A DNA stretch of 64,000 nucleotides, from contig NC_088325.1 in assembly GCF_910592395.1 (NCBI RefSeq), forward strand, positions 14,882,109 to 14,946,108. Direction: 5' to 3'. The notes under the pieces were generated by a model. That model was given only the letters and a program-made list of their open reading frames with translations, was not told where the DNA came from and searched no databases. The translations under genes were made by a program, and so were the position numbers. The number at the start of each line of letters is the position of its first letter. Position 1 is the stretch's first letter. Source of the DNA: Lineus longissimus. Its lineage: Eukaryota; Nemertea; Pilidiophora; Heteronemertea; Lineidae. Below, in pieces: positions 35,122 through 48,537 of the stretch.

Positions 35122-38100
35122 CGAAGGTACAATTTATGTTACGATGTGGTTTCAATCTGAAAGCTAATGTGTGTTTATGCATCCTCTTTCTTCTCAAAAT
35201 ATGAAGTGATCCTAGTCCTACCCGTACGGACTTTATCGGGAAAAACATATACGGGAACCAGATCATCGTTGGTTCTACAACGGGTTAATTGAAGAACAGT
35301 CAACTCCTATCCCTGTTAATGTAATAACATGACGGCCTCGTGTCCAGCCGGGTTGATGAATTTCTTCAAAATCACGTCGTCTTTTGGTTAATCTAATAAC
35401 CAGAGAACCGTTCAATGCAAATGCAATAAATGCACACTCTCGTGTCGGCTGGAATGACTAACGTGGGGTCCCAGGGTTTAACCCTCGAAATCTTTTAGAA
35501 ATGAGGTTAAGTTCTGATCATATTTGGTATCTATATTTAAAAGCCACGTTATGCTATGAGGTTTTTCACCTTCATACTGCAGAACTGAGCAATACGGATT
35601 GGCCAATGCACCCGGACGTACTACTTTCGGAAAACCTAATTCGGAAGTCATCCTGCCACAGCCGCTCCGCCATTTTAGATAATGCACTTCCGTTTTACGA
35701 TTGGCTTAAAACACTACGTTATATTCTCGCGCAATTCTCGTTCAAACGTGATTAAAGAAACAAAAATAATATAACCCAGGGGAGTAAGGATTGACTTAGG
35801 GATATTGGGGCCGTCGCGGTGACTCAGGGAACACTCAATCATAAAGTGTGGGGGATTTGTACGAGGACTGACGCGTTATTAAGGTAATTCATGTGATATC
35901 CGTCCATGGTTGGCTAATAATGAAGCACTTATTCTCATCTCATCTCAGTCTCAGTATATGGTGTTCTTATCTCCTAGTTTGTTACAATATTCTGTGATTG
36001 AGTTGCTGAACTTCCTAGGGATATTCCTTCTACAGAAATCGCTTTTACAAATCCCTTGTCACATTTTCAATGGGTTCCATCCAAGAGCTTTAGCGGGCAC
36101 GGATGATCAAACTTGCAATAATCTCATGTTGATTTCATGTTGTTGCCGAAGGACTGAATGATAAAATACTTATACATCCAATAACCAAATGTTAGTAGAC
36201 ATTAAAATCCCTTACATAAAATCAAACTCTCATTTCAAATATATAGCTAGAAGCTAATGTATACTGATTCGAGAATCATCAAAATCAGAACTATTCTATC
36301 CAAGTCAAAGAAAAAGTCGGAAAATGTAAAGACCCTCCTCTCCCCCCCCCCCCTTCCCCTCCACACACTCATCCTCTACAAACACCTCAAGTTAAATATC
36401 AGCTTTCAATTACCGCGTGTCATATCACTGATTAACTTTTACAAAGATTGACTCGTGTCACTGCGAAGATGTGAAGACACCCCGCCCAGAACATGTATAT
36501 TGCGAAACATTTTGCCGTCTGTCTATCAGTTTCAACAAAAACAACAAAATAACTAAAAATAAGGCATGAAAGCATAACCTATCGAAAACAGTTATCGGGT
36601 ATTTTAATGTTCTCGCATTTGTCATTATCTTGATATTCAATGTTGTTATCTTGATCTATTATTAAGATGAGGCAATATATTCGTCTCACGCGCGACATTT
36701 ATTATGCATGTTCCGGGCGAAGTCAATTGGCTGAAGCGCAGTCTCTTCACACTCGTCTGACGGCATCATCCATTGAATGCCTCCCCGACCAATCAGAGCA
36801 GCAACTTGGCCGGGGTCTCGAGTCGTATTATAAGATATATCAAAAAGGAGTCACATGCCAGTGTCGGGCACAATAGGTTACGTGCTGGTCCATTGTCGGG
36901 GAGGAAATATCTGTAAACAAACTGGAGTTGCAGAAGGACCGGCGACATATCTTCTGTCTCTGCAGACAGGGTCGGGACGGATCGTCACCAGGAAGCCGTT
37001 TTGTTAAAATTGAGTTTTCGAAGTTTCACCTGGAAGAACTTTTTTGTGTTATCAGACTATGCACCACAAGCTGACAATTTGATTTTGATGAAATATCGAA
37101 AAAGACCCAAATTGCCACAATTGGTAGATTGCAGCAGACGTCAATTTTCGAACACGCATACCAGGAGGTTTGGAATGTCATCCAGTCCCGCATAAAGTTT
37201 CGATCACAATCAAAAGGAGCGGATGACAGTTGGTCTAGATTGATAGAGAGTGTCACATATTTCATAACCTCTTCACAGACTCTTGTCTGTCTGATTTGTG
37301 GGCAGGTAATTGAGTAACCTAACAGTCCCGGCAAAACAGACGTCGTATCCAAAAAGACATCACAATATATGAGTTAGAAGATCCTAGAATATGATGGCTA
37401 GGAAGACCTGTCGGGAAAATTAGCACTTTCAAACGGCCACAAGGACAAGGATTCATTGAGAAGCCGACATCCGATTGAACAGACGACACTTTTGATGAAA
37501 TAACGCGACAGATGACAAGGACTGTTCGTACACATGGCGCCATGGGTCAGACGTGGGTAGAAATGGCGTGAGGGAGGAATCGAGCAATCCAGGTGAGAAA
37601 TATTTGAAGTCTTGTTTTCTCTTCTTGATTAATTGATAGTTTGTAAATGGTACAATAGCACTACCTCTTGAAATGAAACTTTCAAAACCCCATTCACATT
37701 GGCCCTATATGAAATGGTCATGTCCCAAAATCACATGGCCTCATATCAAAGAACATTGGCCAATGTTACGGAGATAAATTATCCTGCACACGGTCATCTT
37801 TCTTCTTTCTTTCGTTGCACTGATTAAATTTAGTTTGTTCTTTTCCATTTCTAAAAATGAGAAATGTCATCGTGGTACTGGTGGATGGGTTGTTTGAATC
37901 ACGCTGGACAAGCCTCTAGTAACACGACGAATGTGCTATTAGTATATTCGGCAATGCCTGGTTCTTAGACTGGGTTTACCTAGAGTTCACCTTTTCACAT
38001 ATAACCTGTCTCTTTTCACTTGTCATTCGTGAAATGAAGAACGAACAAGTCATTTCCAATGAGCAGGCTACATACAATTCACGATCATGCGATCGTGTTA

Positions 38101-38690
38101 CGTCATGTTTTTATGCCTACATGTAAGTCCGTTGACGAACATGCTCGTGGCAAGTGCCGTGGGACACCTAACAAGACACAGCCTGACTCCTATATAAACT
38201 CATCGTCAGGTTCCTTTTAAAGATAGGCCTACAACAACCGATCGTCAAAACTCTCCCTTCAGATTGCAAAAGTGATTAAAGTTTTCGCAAAAGATGGTAA
38301 GATCTTTCATCCTTCTCTCGTAGACCACTCTCATCCTTCCTCGTCCAACTTCGAACCGATCGCTGTCACAGAATTACACTGAAAATTGTCAAGCGATAAA
38401 ATCTGATCTGATGAAATCTTATCAACACATTCAATAGTCGCTGACACTTGGTATAATCAGACTTGGTGCTATCAATCTATTACGAGAGAGATTGCATTTA
38501 ACAGCCAGCGATTCACTGGGGTCCTGCATCATCTAGGACTACAATGGCAAACATTGGACAATTTGTTCCTTAATTGCCTGGATGGAAACTTGGGATTGCT
38601 TTTTATTTGAGACAGCTAAACGACTGATAGTCAGCGACTGGCCATGTAATTGGGTGAAGAGTGGATGTTCGATGTGTTTTTTCATCTTTG

Positions 38691-38815
38691 AAATACTAGT
38701 ACATTATTTGGGTTGTGATAAATACTAGTACATTCTTTGGGCCTTGTGATAAATAACTAGTACATTCTTGAGGTTATGATAAATACTAGTATATTCTTAG
38801 GGCCGTATGATAAAA
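38691..38815 (+). repeat. Tandem repeat, four units of about 30 bp
   Basis: The motif AAATACTAGTACATTCTTTG, followed by GGG..TGTGAT, recurs four times with small length changes starting near 38691, 38720, 38751 and 38781. Confidence 0.85.
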
Positions 38816-41800
38816 ATAAAAAGGACATTTTTTGGGTTTCATAATCATCCTAGATAAAACGCATGAATCATAACCAGACACCATTTTCTGTACAAGCCAT
38901 CGTCCCATCCAATTCCACACATTGGAAACAAGAATCAATTGCTTTAGGAGACGGCGAGGAAATCAATTGTCCCACTGCAATGAATCCAATCTCACTCCCA
39001 TCACGTCAGATAGTTTAGTTACATCGACATTGGCCGTTCTATGGCCCTAATCTAATTGGTGTTGTTATTGACATTGTCAATCAACGTAAGAGCTATTAGA
39101 TTCTGGGCAATTGACACTCTAGTGTTATGGCATCAAATCTATCGTTGTCGCTACGGGATGGGATGGACGACATTGACCATGTACTGTCATGTTCAAAAGA
39201 AGGTAATCGGTGTAGTTATATTGAGATAACTGCACAATTGACACCCTGGTTTAAAATCATCAACTCATAAGTTTTCGCCCCATCGACCTTTTTCTCTATG
39301 CACCTACTAATTAGTCCTGGCCTGTAGGTTGGACATGCTATATCAATGTTTATTATGGCTGATTAAATTGATGAAAGCCTATTTTAATCTCTCATAGTAC
39401 CGGCCATCCACTTAATGATATAAAAACCTAAATACTGTTATCGGTTTGATTTGACAATTAAAACAAAACATTTCCATAGGCATCAAGTCTTCTGCCAGTA
39501 ATTATCAGAAAAAAAAGAAAACCTTAATGTCATGGTTCTGATTTTCTCTGCGTGGTCAACCCTCATATTTCGGTATCTTACGGCCATCAATTAGCGACAG
39601 AAAGCTTCCTTCCGACAAGCATCACAACTTCCGTTTCTCATTATTCTCGCATTGTTTCCTCACACGAGACCTCCACGAGAAGTGGTGTTGCAACGGATGC
39701 AGTTCCCGTCAGAGACTCGTGCAAGAGGGCCATTTCGACTCCTCGAAGTCGTCGCAACGCTCCACTCAAATTGACATTGTGAGGTCTGTAACACCGACTG
39801 AATAGTTTCAGATGGTGTGGCAACGAAAGAATGAAATATATGATAATGAAATAAACAAGAAACGGGTCACATTTGTATTGTGTTTTTCCCAAAACGATTT
39901 TCCTCAATGAGGACGCTGCGGTAGGCACCGCAGTGGTGGGAGACGCGTGTGGGTCTGCCACGGGATGTCTGCGGGTTTGTCCCGCCCAAAACATCACTCT
40001 ACCGCGTGGCCAGCATAAAACATCATCCCTGAATAGCCGGCTGATTCTCAATGATACCTGCATCTATGGGCTGTTGCTTCTTAATAAAGAGCTTAGTTCT
40101 GTTGATGATTAACCGAGACAGGTTGATTCTTTTGCCGAAGGACTTCATGCCCCGAAGCGCGGCCAATGTGAACTTCGAAATCTGTTTTATGATGAGTTTT
40201 GTCATTTGACTCTAATTGTTTCGTTATGAACATTATATTCAGATTAAAATTAACAACGCTTATGGAAATAACATCATTCGTGCGTGTGTGATTGTCATCT
40301 GCAAACAAAAGTCACATTTTACGACTAGACTTGATATTATCCAGTGAAAAGCTTGCTTGGCAATGCCTTTAAGTTTGAGCCAAAACCTTGCAAGACCTGA
40401 AGAATATAATGCTATCCGAATATCTAAACATTCCAGATATGATTTCACTAACTTGTGCGGAGTTTTCGCTTGGTCTAGTCTTTACCAACGAATGCATTTA
40501 TTTTTATGCCAGCAAGACTTCCTTTACAATCATGAGTTGTCCTTTCACATATCGTGGATCGCTGCAAGAAATGTCCATTCGTCATGGAGTAGCCTGTTTG
40601 CGATAATGTAGCCGCGGCTTCGAATTTCAATGTCACAGGAAAACGGCCCGCAACCTTGCTGGCAGCACCATGTAGTACACCAGCGCGTGCAACTGCGCTA
40701 CATGTACATCAACCACGCATAAAAGGCGTACATAACAACTCCCTGCGCGGCGAAATGAAAAGGTTCTGGGAGACAAATCTAATTTGTGCGAATTCCCCCG
40801 GGAAGGACTTATTATGGGACGACATGGAACAATTATAGATAATTCGTGCAAACTGTAGTTTCGTCATTTTGGCCTGGGAATCTTCTGCAAACACGGACGT
40901 TTATTCTTCTGCTTGTGTCAACCGAGATGCTAGACTGCATGTCCTTTGGCGAGTTTAAGATGAGGTCGTCACCATCGCTGTTTTCGCTGTCGTCGTTGGG
41001 GTCAAAATTTTTGATAAGATTCTTGGAGAAATTCGTACCGTGTGTATGATTCTTGTTCACGTTCCTTGTCATACCAGTATAGGCCATAAGGGTGAATGAG
41101 GATTTTTAGTTGAATTCTTGCCTGAAAAGCTCTTAAAACACTTTTAATTGCCAATATGTCATGTCCCAAAGGATATTGACCATCCTAACTCAATCATCCC
41201 AGTTGACGGGTATGATATCATTATCATAAACCATGACCAGTCATTAGTTGATAACACAATGACCACAACTCAAAAGCCATTCATAGCCGGTTTTTGTTTT
41301 GCCGGAATTTGGTACAGAACACGAAATGTCATCATTAGTTTACACACAATGGCGATTTATTCTACAAATACGAATGAAAGGCGGTGGTTTCGTGAAAAAA
41401 CTATCCTGCTATTCTTCTCCCCTAACTAGCCATCAAGTGTAAACTGAAACCATTGACAATACGCGATCTGCCAGGATGTCCCTGCCATCCTGTCCAACAT
41501 ATGTCCGCAGGATCTCAGTGAAATGCTACACAATACCAACAGGATAAGCCATTGTTTTTGTCTGAGTAGCGGATGATGGGGATGCGGATTGGCAGTCCCA
41601 GAGCACCGGGGTCGATTTTCATCGTCTTGTCTGCGGGGATCGCATTAAAATGTAATTATGATTAAAGAAAATTAGGGTTTAGCGGCTCTTGGCTTGGTCC
41701 CAGTGGACTTCATTAGTTTCCAGAGTGACTGGATGGCCCATCATTGCAGCTTAGAGAATTAACACTTTGGGCGAAGACCAATACAAGATACCATTATTCA

Positions 41801-43953
41801 TTTTCCAGTTCCCATCACATCAACACCAGATAGTTTGCCAACATTGCTACACGATACACTGTGGCCTACTCATGAAATAAATTGAAGCTGGGAAGAACGT
41901 ATTCCTGTACTCTCATTCAAACGAATAAAGATTTGTCAAACTTGCTGAAAGCGCCATTACGAAATAACAAACCTACAATACATAACCCCAGCATGCTGTT
42001 GGGGGCGAGTTTCAAAACATAAATATCGCCCGACACTTTCAATACGTTCTTTAGTTGATAAGTGGGAAAAATCTGTTCAACTGCAAGTGTACTGCTATTC
42101 TATTGTTCAGTAGGCCTACTTGTATTAATATTACATTGTATTGATATTAGAAGGCGTGAATTGAAGTTGCACCAAGTGGAAACTGGATGAGAATACAGCT
42201 TTATAATCGAAACCGTTCTCAAGCGCCACAAACAGGTGATAAATTTAGGTCCGTGAAACCGCTAAAACGGCAAATTTATTCAGCATACGAAATACCCATC
42301 TGAATCATGCTGGCATTAAAAGGTCTCCAGAGGAGAAGTATACTCTAATCTCATTTGTGGTTACCAACTTAAGGAGATAATTCGAATCTAACAGTTAAAA
42401 AGAGCCATCTTAATTCTCAACGAACATTTACTTTAATCACTCCAGTCTCCAACCTGTCAGATATTCGTGAAAATTACAGTTTTATTAAATTTACTTTTTG
42501 AAAGTGGCGTTGATGGTGATGAACTTTAAATTTTAAACATTGCTGACCACGAAATTGGTGAAAATTTGAAACTGATTAAATTCAATTGCGATAAAGTGTT
42601 GTTAATTCATAACGATCTGGTCTCATTTCACTAATTTTATAATAAGAATGTCATTATTCTCCTGATAAGCATTGTGGAAAATGTATCGCGGCATATCTAT
42701 CAAATTAAAACCCAAACGAGAAAAAAAACGTCTCTCAGGACAGTTGGCAGAATAAGCAGAAAGAAAATCTGTGGAGAAGATGGAGGATTTAAGTGTGCAT
42801 CACAAGGTATCACGTGGTCAGCACAAAGCTCACCGAATCCTGTTTTAATGGTTGTTTGTAGCTGATGCCAAACTGCTTTGTTTTTTCTGGCAAACTTTGC
42901 ACCCGGGCCGCTTGGGTGAACTCCCTTGTTTCAGAATCCAGCTGGTCAGCAAACAGCAGTGAGCCACATCTCAAATCAGGCTGAGGGAGTGAAAAATAAT
43001 ACATGTATTTGTACAGTCTTCGGTCAATAATTAACCCATAGCACACGACATTAGTCACCAGTCACCATAGTTTCTACGAGTCACAACAATTTCTACCAGT
43101 CAACACAGCTTCTACCGTGCTGTCGACCATCAACCGAAAACACCAACTGGTCAACAACAGAAAAAAAACCTCTCCAAGGTATGGGCATATCCAGAGGGAG
43201 AGCAAGCCAATAGCCATAATGAACCCGTAAGACATGGCATTTTCTAATTTAGCATCTCCCTGGAAGTAATAGACGGCTGGTCAGAGTCTATTAGCGGATT
43301 ACTGAACAAAGATGACCCATGTGGCAATTGGTGCCGAGGTAATTGAGACCAACTTTACGCCAGAACATTGGGATTTACTCGTCACTTATGATAAACTCAC
43401 TAATTTATTGCTCATTTACCTCCAGAGCTCGTTTAACACAGCAAACATACGGCAGTATGAGTAGGGCAAAAATATGGAATGCAGTTCGGAAAGCCGTGAT
43501 GGAGAAAAAAAAACTGTGAAAAGACCTTCAGCTTCCTTAACGTGGAAACCAAAGCTAAAAACTGCTATTGCAAAAGTGATAAGATAGTTTTCTCCCCGAA
43601 ACAACTATCTAATAAGCTTAATGGGTTACTTCACACTGTTTTAATGAGGTTTACCTTGCACTTCCGTTTGATAATCAAGATGATGACTTTACATATGCTC
43701 TCAAACAATCATTGTCATCTGAGTGTCATCATCGAGTCAAGCTTTCTAATCTTTCTGGTCGTCACCGCACATCTTGTGTCAATCTTTTTAACATTTCCTT
43801 CAAAGTATCATAGCGGCTATCAATCGCGAAAGCCCCTCTGGCAGTGACACTAATTAGCAGACTGTGACACCTGTGTCTTGATTGTGTTGTGTTCTCACAG
43901 CAAGGCAGGTTTGACTTCGTACGTATAATAACCAAGAGCAGGTCGCCTCGGTG

Positions 43954-44177
43954 TTATCTCAGTGAAGTTGCCATTTCTTTCTGCTCATCAGAAAGTTGAC
44001 TCTTCTGAACATTCTTATCCAAGTGCTGAAAATCGGTTTCTTGTTTAGAATCTTCTGCCCGCTTTAAAAGGATGTGGACCATCTGCTCGCTGCCAAAGAC
44101 CCCTGTAGTTTGAGTTCCTTGGCTCATGACATATACATCAGCGTATTCACACCTACCAGAGAGTTGTCTTGTAACTC
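43954..44177 (-). CDS. Possible 3'-terminal coding exon, unassigned
   Basis: The minus strand is open for about 74 codons from a plausible acceptor (TACCATAG ending at 44178, AT-rich upstream) to a TAA at 43956-43954. It reads RCEYADVYVMSQGTQ and later LLKRAEDSKQETDFQHLDKN. The charged, low-bias composition looks protein-like, but no family was recognised and no upstream exon was found. It may be chance. Confidence 0.2.
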
Positions 44178-45378
44178 CTATGGTACGTACAGAAATTGTC
44201 ACGAGATCGGTTTATTTTTTGTATTTTTTATTAAGGAAAATTACAAATAATTTACATCACATCTGACACACTCAATATTTCGACGAAGTCGATATTTTTA
44301 AACTTTGAACTTTTGGCTTTGCCAATATAAATAACCGTCTTGGTAAGATAATTGAAAAGTACAATATTTTCCATTAAAAGTGCATATTTCTTTCTTTCTT
44401 ACTCATACCCACTCTCGCACATCACCCACACTCGATACATTCCAATTCTGTCAAAGCGACATCTTATTCAAGGCCTTTTGGCAATCGTTATCGGTCATCA
44501 ACACCAGGCATCCTTCAGCTAACACTTTTTAAATTCAATAACCGCGATCTGACGAATCACTCTCCTTAATCATATCTCATTCGTTCACCCACACTCAACA
44601 GATTCCTTCCGAGGTTCACAATCAAAAGTTTGACAACTTAGTCAAATGGCCACCAATTCTAAATGCAACTAGACCTAACAAAGCTAAATTAAATGCATCT
44701 TTAACAGCTAATGCTCTCGCCTTCCCAACATCTTTCCCTATCTCCAGACCTGTTCATCCTTCCAGCTTAACACTAACAAAACCACTCCCAATCCAACAGC
44801 AAATGAGGCCATTAAACGCGAAATGACTTTCCTCACGGAGAACATCTGAGCTCGTTGGTGCTCAGGTGTTCAAGCCATGTTTTATTTCGCCGTCTCTTAT
44901 CCTGCGCCACGAACCAGCGGCGCTCGGAAAACCTCCCAGATCTTCTGGGGTGTTTATGGGCGAATATCCCCACTCACTTATAGGATGTGTTGTGTGCAGT
45001 TTCCCCTACAATCTTCCTAATTAAATGATCTCCACTGGTACCAGCTGAGCCACAAAGTCCAATCGATTTCAGGCGGAGGAGGTGATTGACGTGGTTGATG
45101 GATTTCTTGCAAATCTTTGGATTCATATATTTTTTCATACATATAACTTGTGGGTGGTCTATAAGTTCAATATGAGAAGAACCAATCAGATACTTTTGTT
45201 AGCTCCCTTACATAACCTTTTATAACGTTGCTTTGCCTTTTCCTATATTTTCAGATAACAATCACTTGAACCAATCGTGAATTTAGACACATCACCTAAA
45301 ATTTTTGAAAATCCGAATCTGTTTAGAGACTTCTCAAAGAAAGATTGAGGAATTATTCAGAGGGATAATTCTAAAGTG

Positions 45379-45741
45379 ATGCACACTGCATGTGTTTCTA
45401 GTTTCAACGTAAGAGGGAGCTTAGAAAACATGACGAATCTCGCAGCAGACGACAAAGACGATATGTTATCTAGAGACGCCACAAGAGGGCGTCGTGGGAA
45501 CCAAGAAAATCAGAATTTGACGCGGGAGGAACGAAGAAGAAGAAGGCGAGCGACTCAAAAATACAGAACGGCTCACGCCACGCGAGAACGGATAAGGGTG
45601 GAAGCATTCAATGTGGCGTTTGCAGAATTAAGAAAACTTTTGCCAACTTTACCACCAGACAAGAAGTTATCGAAAATTGAAATTCTAAGACTTGCTATCT
45701 GCTACATATCATATTTAAATCATGTTTTAGATCTTAGTTAG
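45379..45741 (+). CDS. NHLH: NHLH/HEN-type basic helix-loop-helix transcription factor
   Basis: A 120-residue nuclear DNA-binding factor of the HEN/NSCL family, which in animals acts in postmitotic neuron differentiation, usually with E-protein partners. The C-terminal half is the family signature, nearly identical to vertebrate NHLH1/2: basic region [20 protein letters not shown] (about 52-71), helix 1 [20 protein letters not shown], loop PPDKK, helix 2 [21 protein letters not shown], then DLS and the stop. The N-terminal half is acidic and unconserved. The first ATG is at 45379; an alternative start is Met18 (ATGACGAATCTC at 45430, preceded by AAAAC). The coding region has no intron, as in vertebrate homologues. 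An acceptor-like TATATTTTCAG ends at 45254, so a 5' UTR intron is possible. Confidence 0.95.
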   Translation: MHTACVSSFNVRGSLENMTNLAADDKDDMLSRDATRGRRGNQENQNLTREERRRRRRATQKYRTAHATRERIRVEAFNVAFAELRKLLPTLPPDKKLSKIEILRLAICYISYLNHVLDLS

Positions 45742-46418
45742 TAATTCATATACATCATCGGGATTGTGCAATACATTTATTTGTATCTGGAATCTTCATT
45801 AAGAACGTTTGGCATCTTGAAAACTAAATTGCCGTGATCATTCAAGTTCAAGAAGATAATTTCAGTCTGCGTGAGATTTCGGCTCTTTCTGCTAAAGCAG
45901 GCCCGTCTCCGTCAAGTACAGGGAATGTCGTATGTGTTACGAATCATTCATTGACAATAACACAACACTGTGACCCCATATGAATTGATCACTGATTGCA
46001 TAAACTGTGAAACAAACGATGAAATTGGCGGGGATATCAAGTGTCGAGTGCCAAGGGCTTTCCCTGAATCCCGGATCCGCCCTTGCAAATGCTCATTCTT
46101 GAAAATCATTATTCAATTGTAAAACCATTCGTTCCGGGCTAAAATATGTACAGTGAGTGTTTGATATAAATTACAGTGCGCAGTTGTATATACATTACAA
46201 AGCATATGAGTATTTCATGAACAGCTCACAAACGGTAATGCATTGGGAACAATTGCCAAAATGAACGAGATGTCTTCCCAGTATGAAACCCTCTTTTTCG
46301 AATACACCCTCTATTGTTGTAATTACTAGTATAAACGTCCCACGGAAGCACTCTTCGATATTCGAGAGTATAGACGTCTCCACCTAGCGGTGATTTACTT
46401 ATTGTAAATATATCATTG

Positions 46419-46424
46419 AATAAA
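46419..46424 (+). terminator. Possible polyadenylation signal of the NHLH gene
   Basis: AATAAA on the plus strand, about 680 bp after the bHLH stop codon. Confidence 0.35.
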
Positions 46425-46630
46425 GAAGATTTGAACATCTAACAGTCGTTCATTGACTGACTAGAGAGACAACTGAAACACAGACAGTCATTTACCTCTG
46501 GTACCACTAAAATGAAAGATGCTAATTCTAAAACACCTTCACATGGTTAAAATGTTTCAAAGGATTACGCATCATCCTCGTTTTGACTACATATGTTTGG
46601 TAAGACAACCATGACCACTTGGGATGGTAT

Positions 46631-46797
46631 AAAATGGGTGTATTTAAGCCGATTCCCGGTGTATTATGCCTAAAATATATCAAGTATAAAATGGGTGTAT
46701 AAATGGGTCTATTTAAGCCGATTCCCGGTGTATTATGCCTAAAAAATGGGTGTATTTAATCCGATTCCCGGTGTATTATGCCTAAAATATATCAAGT
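46631..46797 (+). repeat. Tandem repeat, three units of about 55 bp
   Basis: AAATGGGTGTATTTAAGCCG followed by ATTCCCGGTGTATTATGCCT occurs three times, with unit lengths of about 54-57 bp. Unit 2 carries a short internal duplication of AAATGGGT. Confidence 0.85.
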
Positions 46798-47514
46798 CTG
46801 GGGTGTTTTAAAATAGCGATTGATACCTCATGTACCACTGTGGGTGTAAGTTGTCTCTCCAAACGGTTGGTGACAACCAATACATCTAGTTATAATTAAA
46901 TGGTTTATGAATGATTATACATGTATATGATAGTTTAACCATTTACTCTCCCGTTCACTGTAGTTAGAATATGTCCTCCAGAGTCATAACAATCCACAGA
47001 TTTCTGTCCTCCGTTATCATACTGGCACGTTTCATATGAGATTATAAAAATATGTTCAACATGGATAATCCGTAATGAGGATGGTCATAGTATTGGTTAA
47101 GGGAACCCTAGCGAACAGCAGCCAGCAGGCCACAGCGGACAGCAGCCGTAGATGTGGTCAACCGAAGTGGGTCTGACTGGACGATGTCGAAGACTGGACG
47201 GGACCAAGTACCGCAGACTTGATATACCTTGTGGAAGAGGAGGAAGTGTCAATGTGTCGGATCGCACCACTCGCCGCATGGCTGGAGTACATGATGACGA
47301 TGAAGACGAATGTAGATTCGTCTCTACCATGTCTACTCGAGTCCTACAAGGAGAGTACATGTAACCTATCCTCTGCTTGTTCATCTTTCATGAAGTTCTA
47401 TCGCCACTGGTCGCTGGTCACTCACTGGTCATACGATAGACAGCAATCAAGTGGAGGAACATCCTTAAGTGGAGGAAACGCGTGCTGATCTGTAGTTCAG
47501 CATTCCCAACTAAT

Positions 47515-47532
47515 GGGGGGGGGGGGGGGGGG
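47515..47532 (+). repeat. Poly-G run of 18
   Basis: A homopolymer in the 3' flank of receptor A. Confidence 0.9.
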
Positions 47533-47756
47533 CAGCGGCATTGATAAATGTGACACTCTGTCGACCATTTGAATCCACGGATGGGACTTGTTCATGGTGT
47601 GGTGGTCAGCCGCTGCCCTGTAGACACCGATTCCGTTATTTGAACGCACATGCAGTCTCTGGAACCTCTGGTTGACTGGTGGTGACGAGAAACAGGCTGA
47701 CCACAGCGCATCGTGTTGCAATGGCGAATTCCCAGCTAATATCCAACACTATATCA

Positions 47757-48537
47757 CTAGACACGCTGTGCTTTAGCCAACTTCGCAGAAGGAAGTATCT
47801 TATGCGGAAACACCTCATAAACATTGCCAACTTCCCCGCTCTGAGTGCTATCTTCATAATTGAACTTAGAATCATTTGATTTCACACTGTCAGTATTTGG
47901 ATCGACATGATCATAAGTAGGACTAACTGGTGATTTTGGCATGAACTCGGCCGGTTTTGTGAGTAGCGGCTTGTTCAGACGATCATAATCACCCTCCGGC
48001 ACGTCACTTGAACCCTTCTGGCCCCGCTCACTCCCTCCAGAACCCTCCCTCTTAGACTTCACAATCTCCTGCTTGTCCAGGTCTGATTCCTTTCGTTTCG
48101 CACCAGTTTTGAACTTTTTACCGAACCATCCCAGAAAGCCTTTTTTATCATTGGAATCATCTGTCGATTCGTCTTCTACAATAACACTATAGTCTCCACC
48201 AGCATCAGAATCACTGACACGAAAGCTTGTGTGTTTCGGTCCAGAACCAGGTTCTTCTGTACCCCTCGGGGTTTTAGGTAGTTCTATACTCTCACGTTTC
48301 GGACTTTTAGGCAACTCCACACTGTCACGCTTTTCTTCACCTTGTTTAGAATCAGGTCCGTCGTTCACCGCTGTATCTTGACCCCCTTTCACGGATACTG
48401 GTTCGCCCTGACCACCCCCGACATTCTGTTCCAACGACTCCGTTTTTTTCTTTGTCAAGGTCTCGTACACCGCCTCGACATCGTCTTTCCCATTTTCAGA
48501 GCCATTTTGTTGCCCTGATTGCGGAGGGTTTCTCCTC
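47757..48537 (-). CDS. Receptor A exon 6: cytoplasmic signalling tail
   Basis: It starts RRRNPPQSGQQ and ends LAKAQRV with a TAG at 47759-47757. It is highly charged and without a globular domain, consistent with an intrinsically disordered tail. It carries six tyrosine motifs and a tandem repeat KR[D/E]S[V/I]ELPK[S/T]P (about residues 363-383) that looks like a Ser/Thr kinase target. Confidence 0.8.

Larger units (their letters stand above)
25859..45254. other. Gene-poor stretch of about 19 kb
   Basis: No exon of a recognisable protein family was found on either strand. Contents that can be named are an E-box triplet (26280-26325), a 9-bp tandem repeat (29026-29053), a truncated tRNA-like sequence (32956-33016), a 65-bp minisatellite (34927-35121), a poly-C run (36342-36353), a 31-bp-scale tandem repeat (38691-38815) and two unassigned open stretches on the minus strand (40845-41087, 43954-44177). 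As flank of an NHLH-type developmental gene it may be rich in regulatory DNA; this is inference. Confidence 0.5.
45742..47756. other. Noncoding stretch between the NHLH gene and the lectin receptor cluster
   Basis: The 5' part should be the NHLH 3' UTR, with an AATAAA at 46419-46424. It also holds a triple tandem repeat (46631-46797) and a poly-G run (47515-47532). 47100-47490 is open on both strands in several frames, but no family was recognised. The end near 47756 is the 3' UTR of receptor A. Confidence 0.5.

Noticed and set aside
47100-47490. Overlapping ORFs on both strands, first thought to be a transposon pol fragment
   Set aside because: No conserved reverse transcriptase, integrase or transposase motif was seen in any frame.
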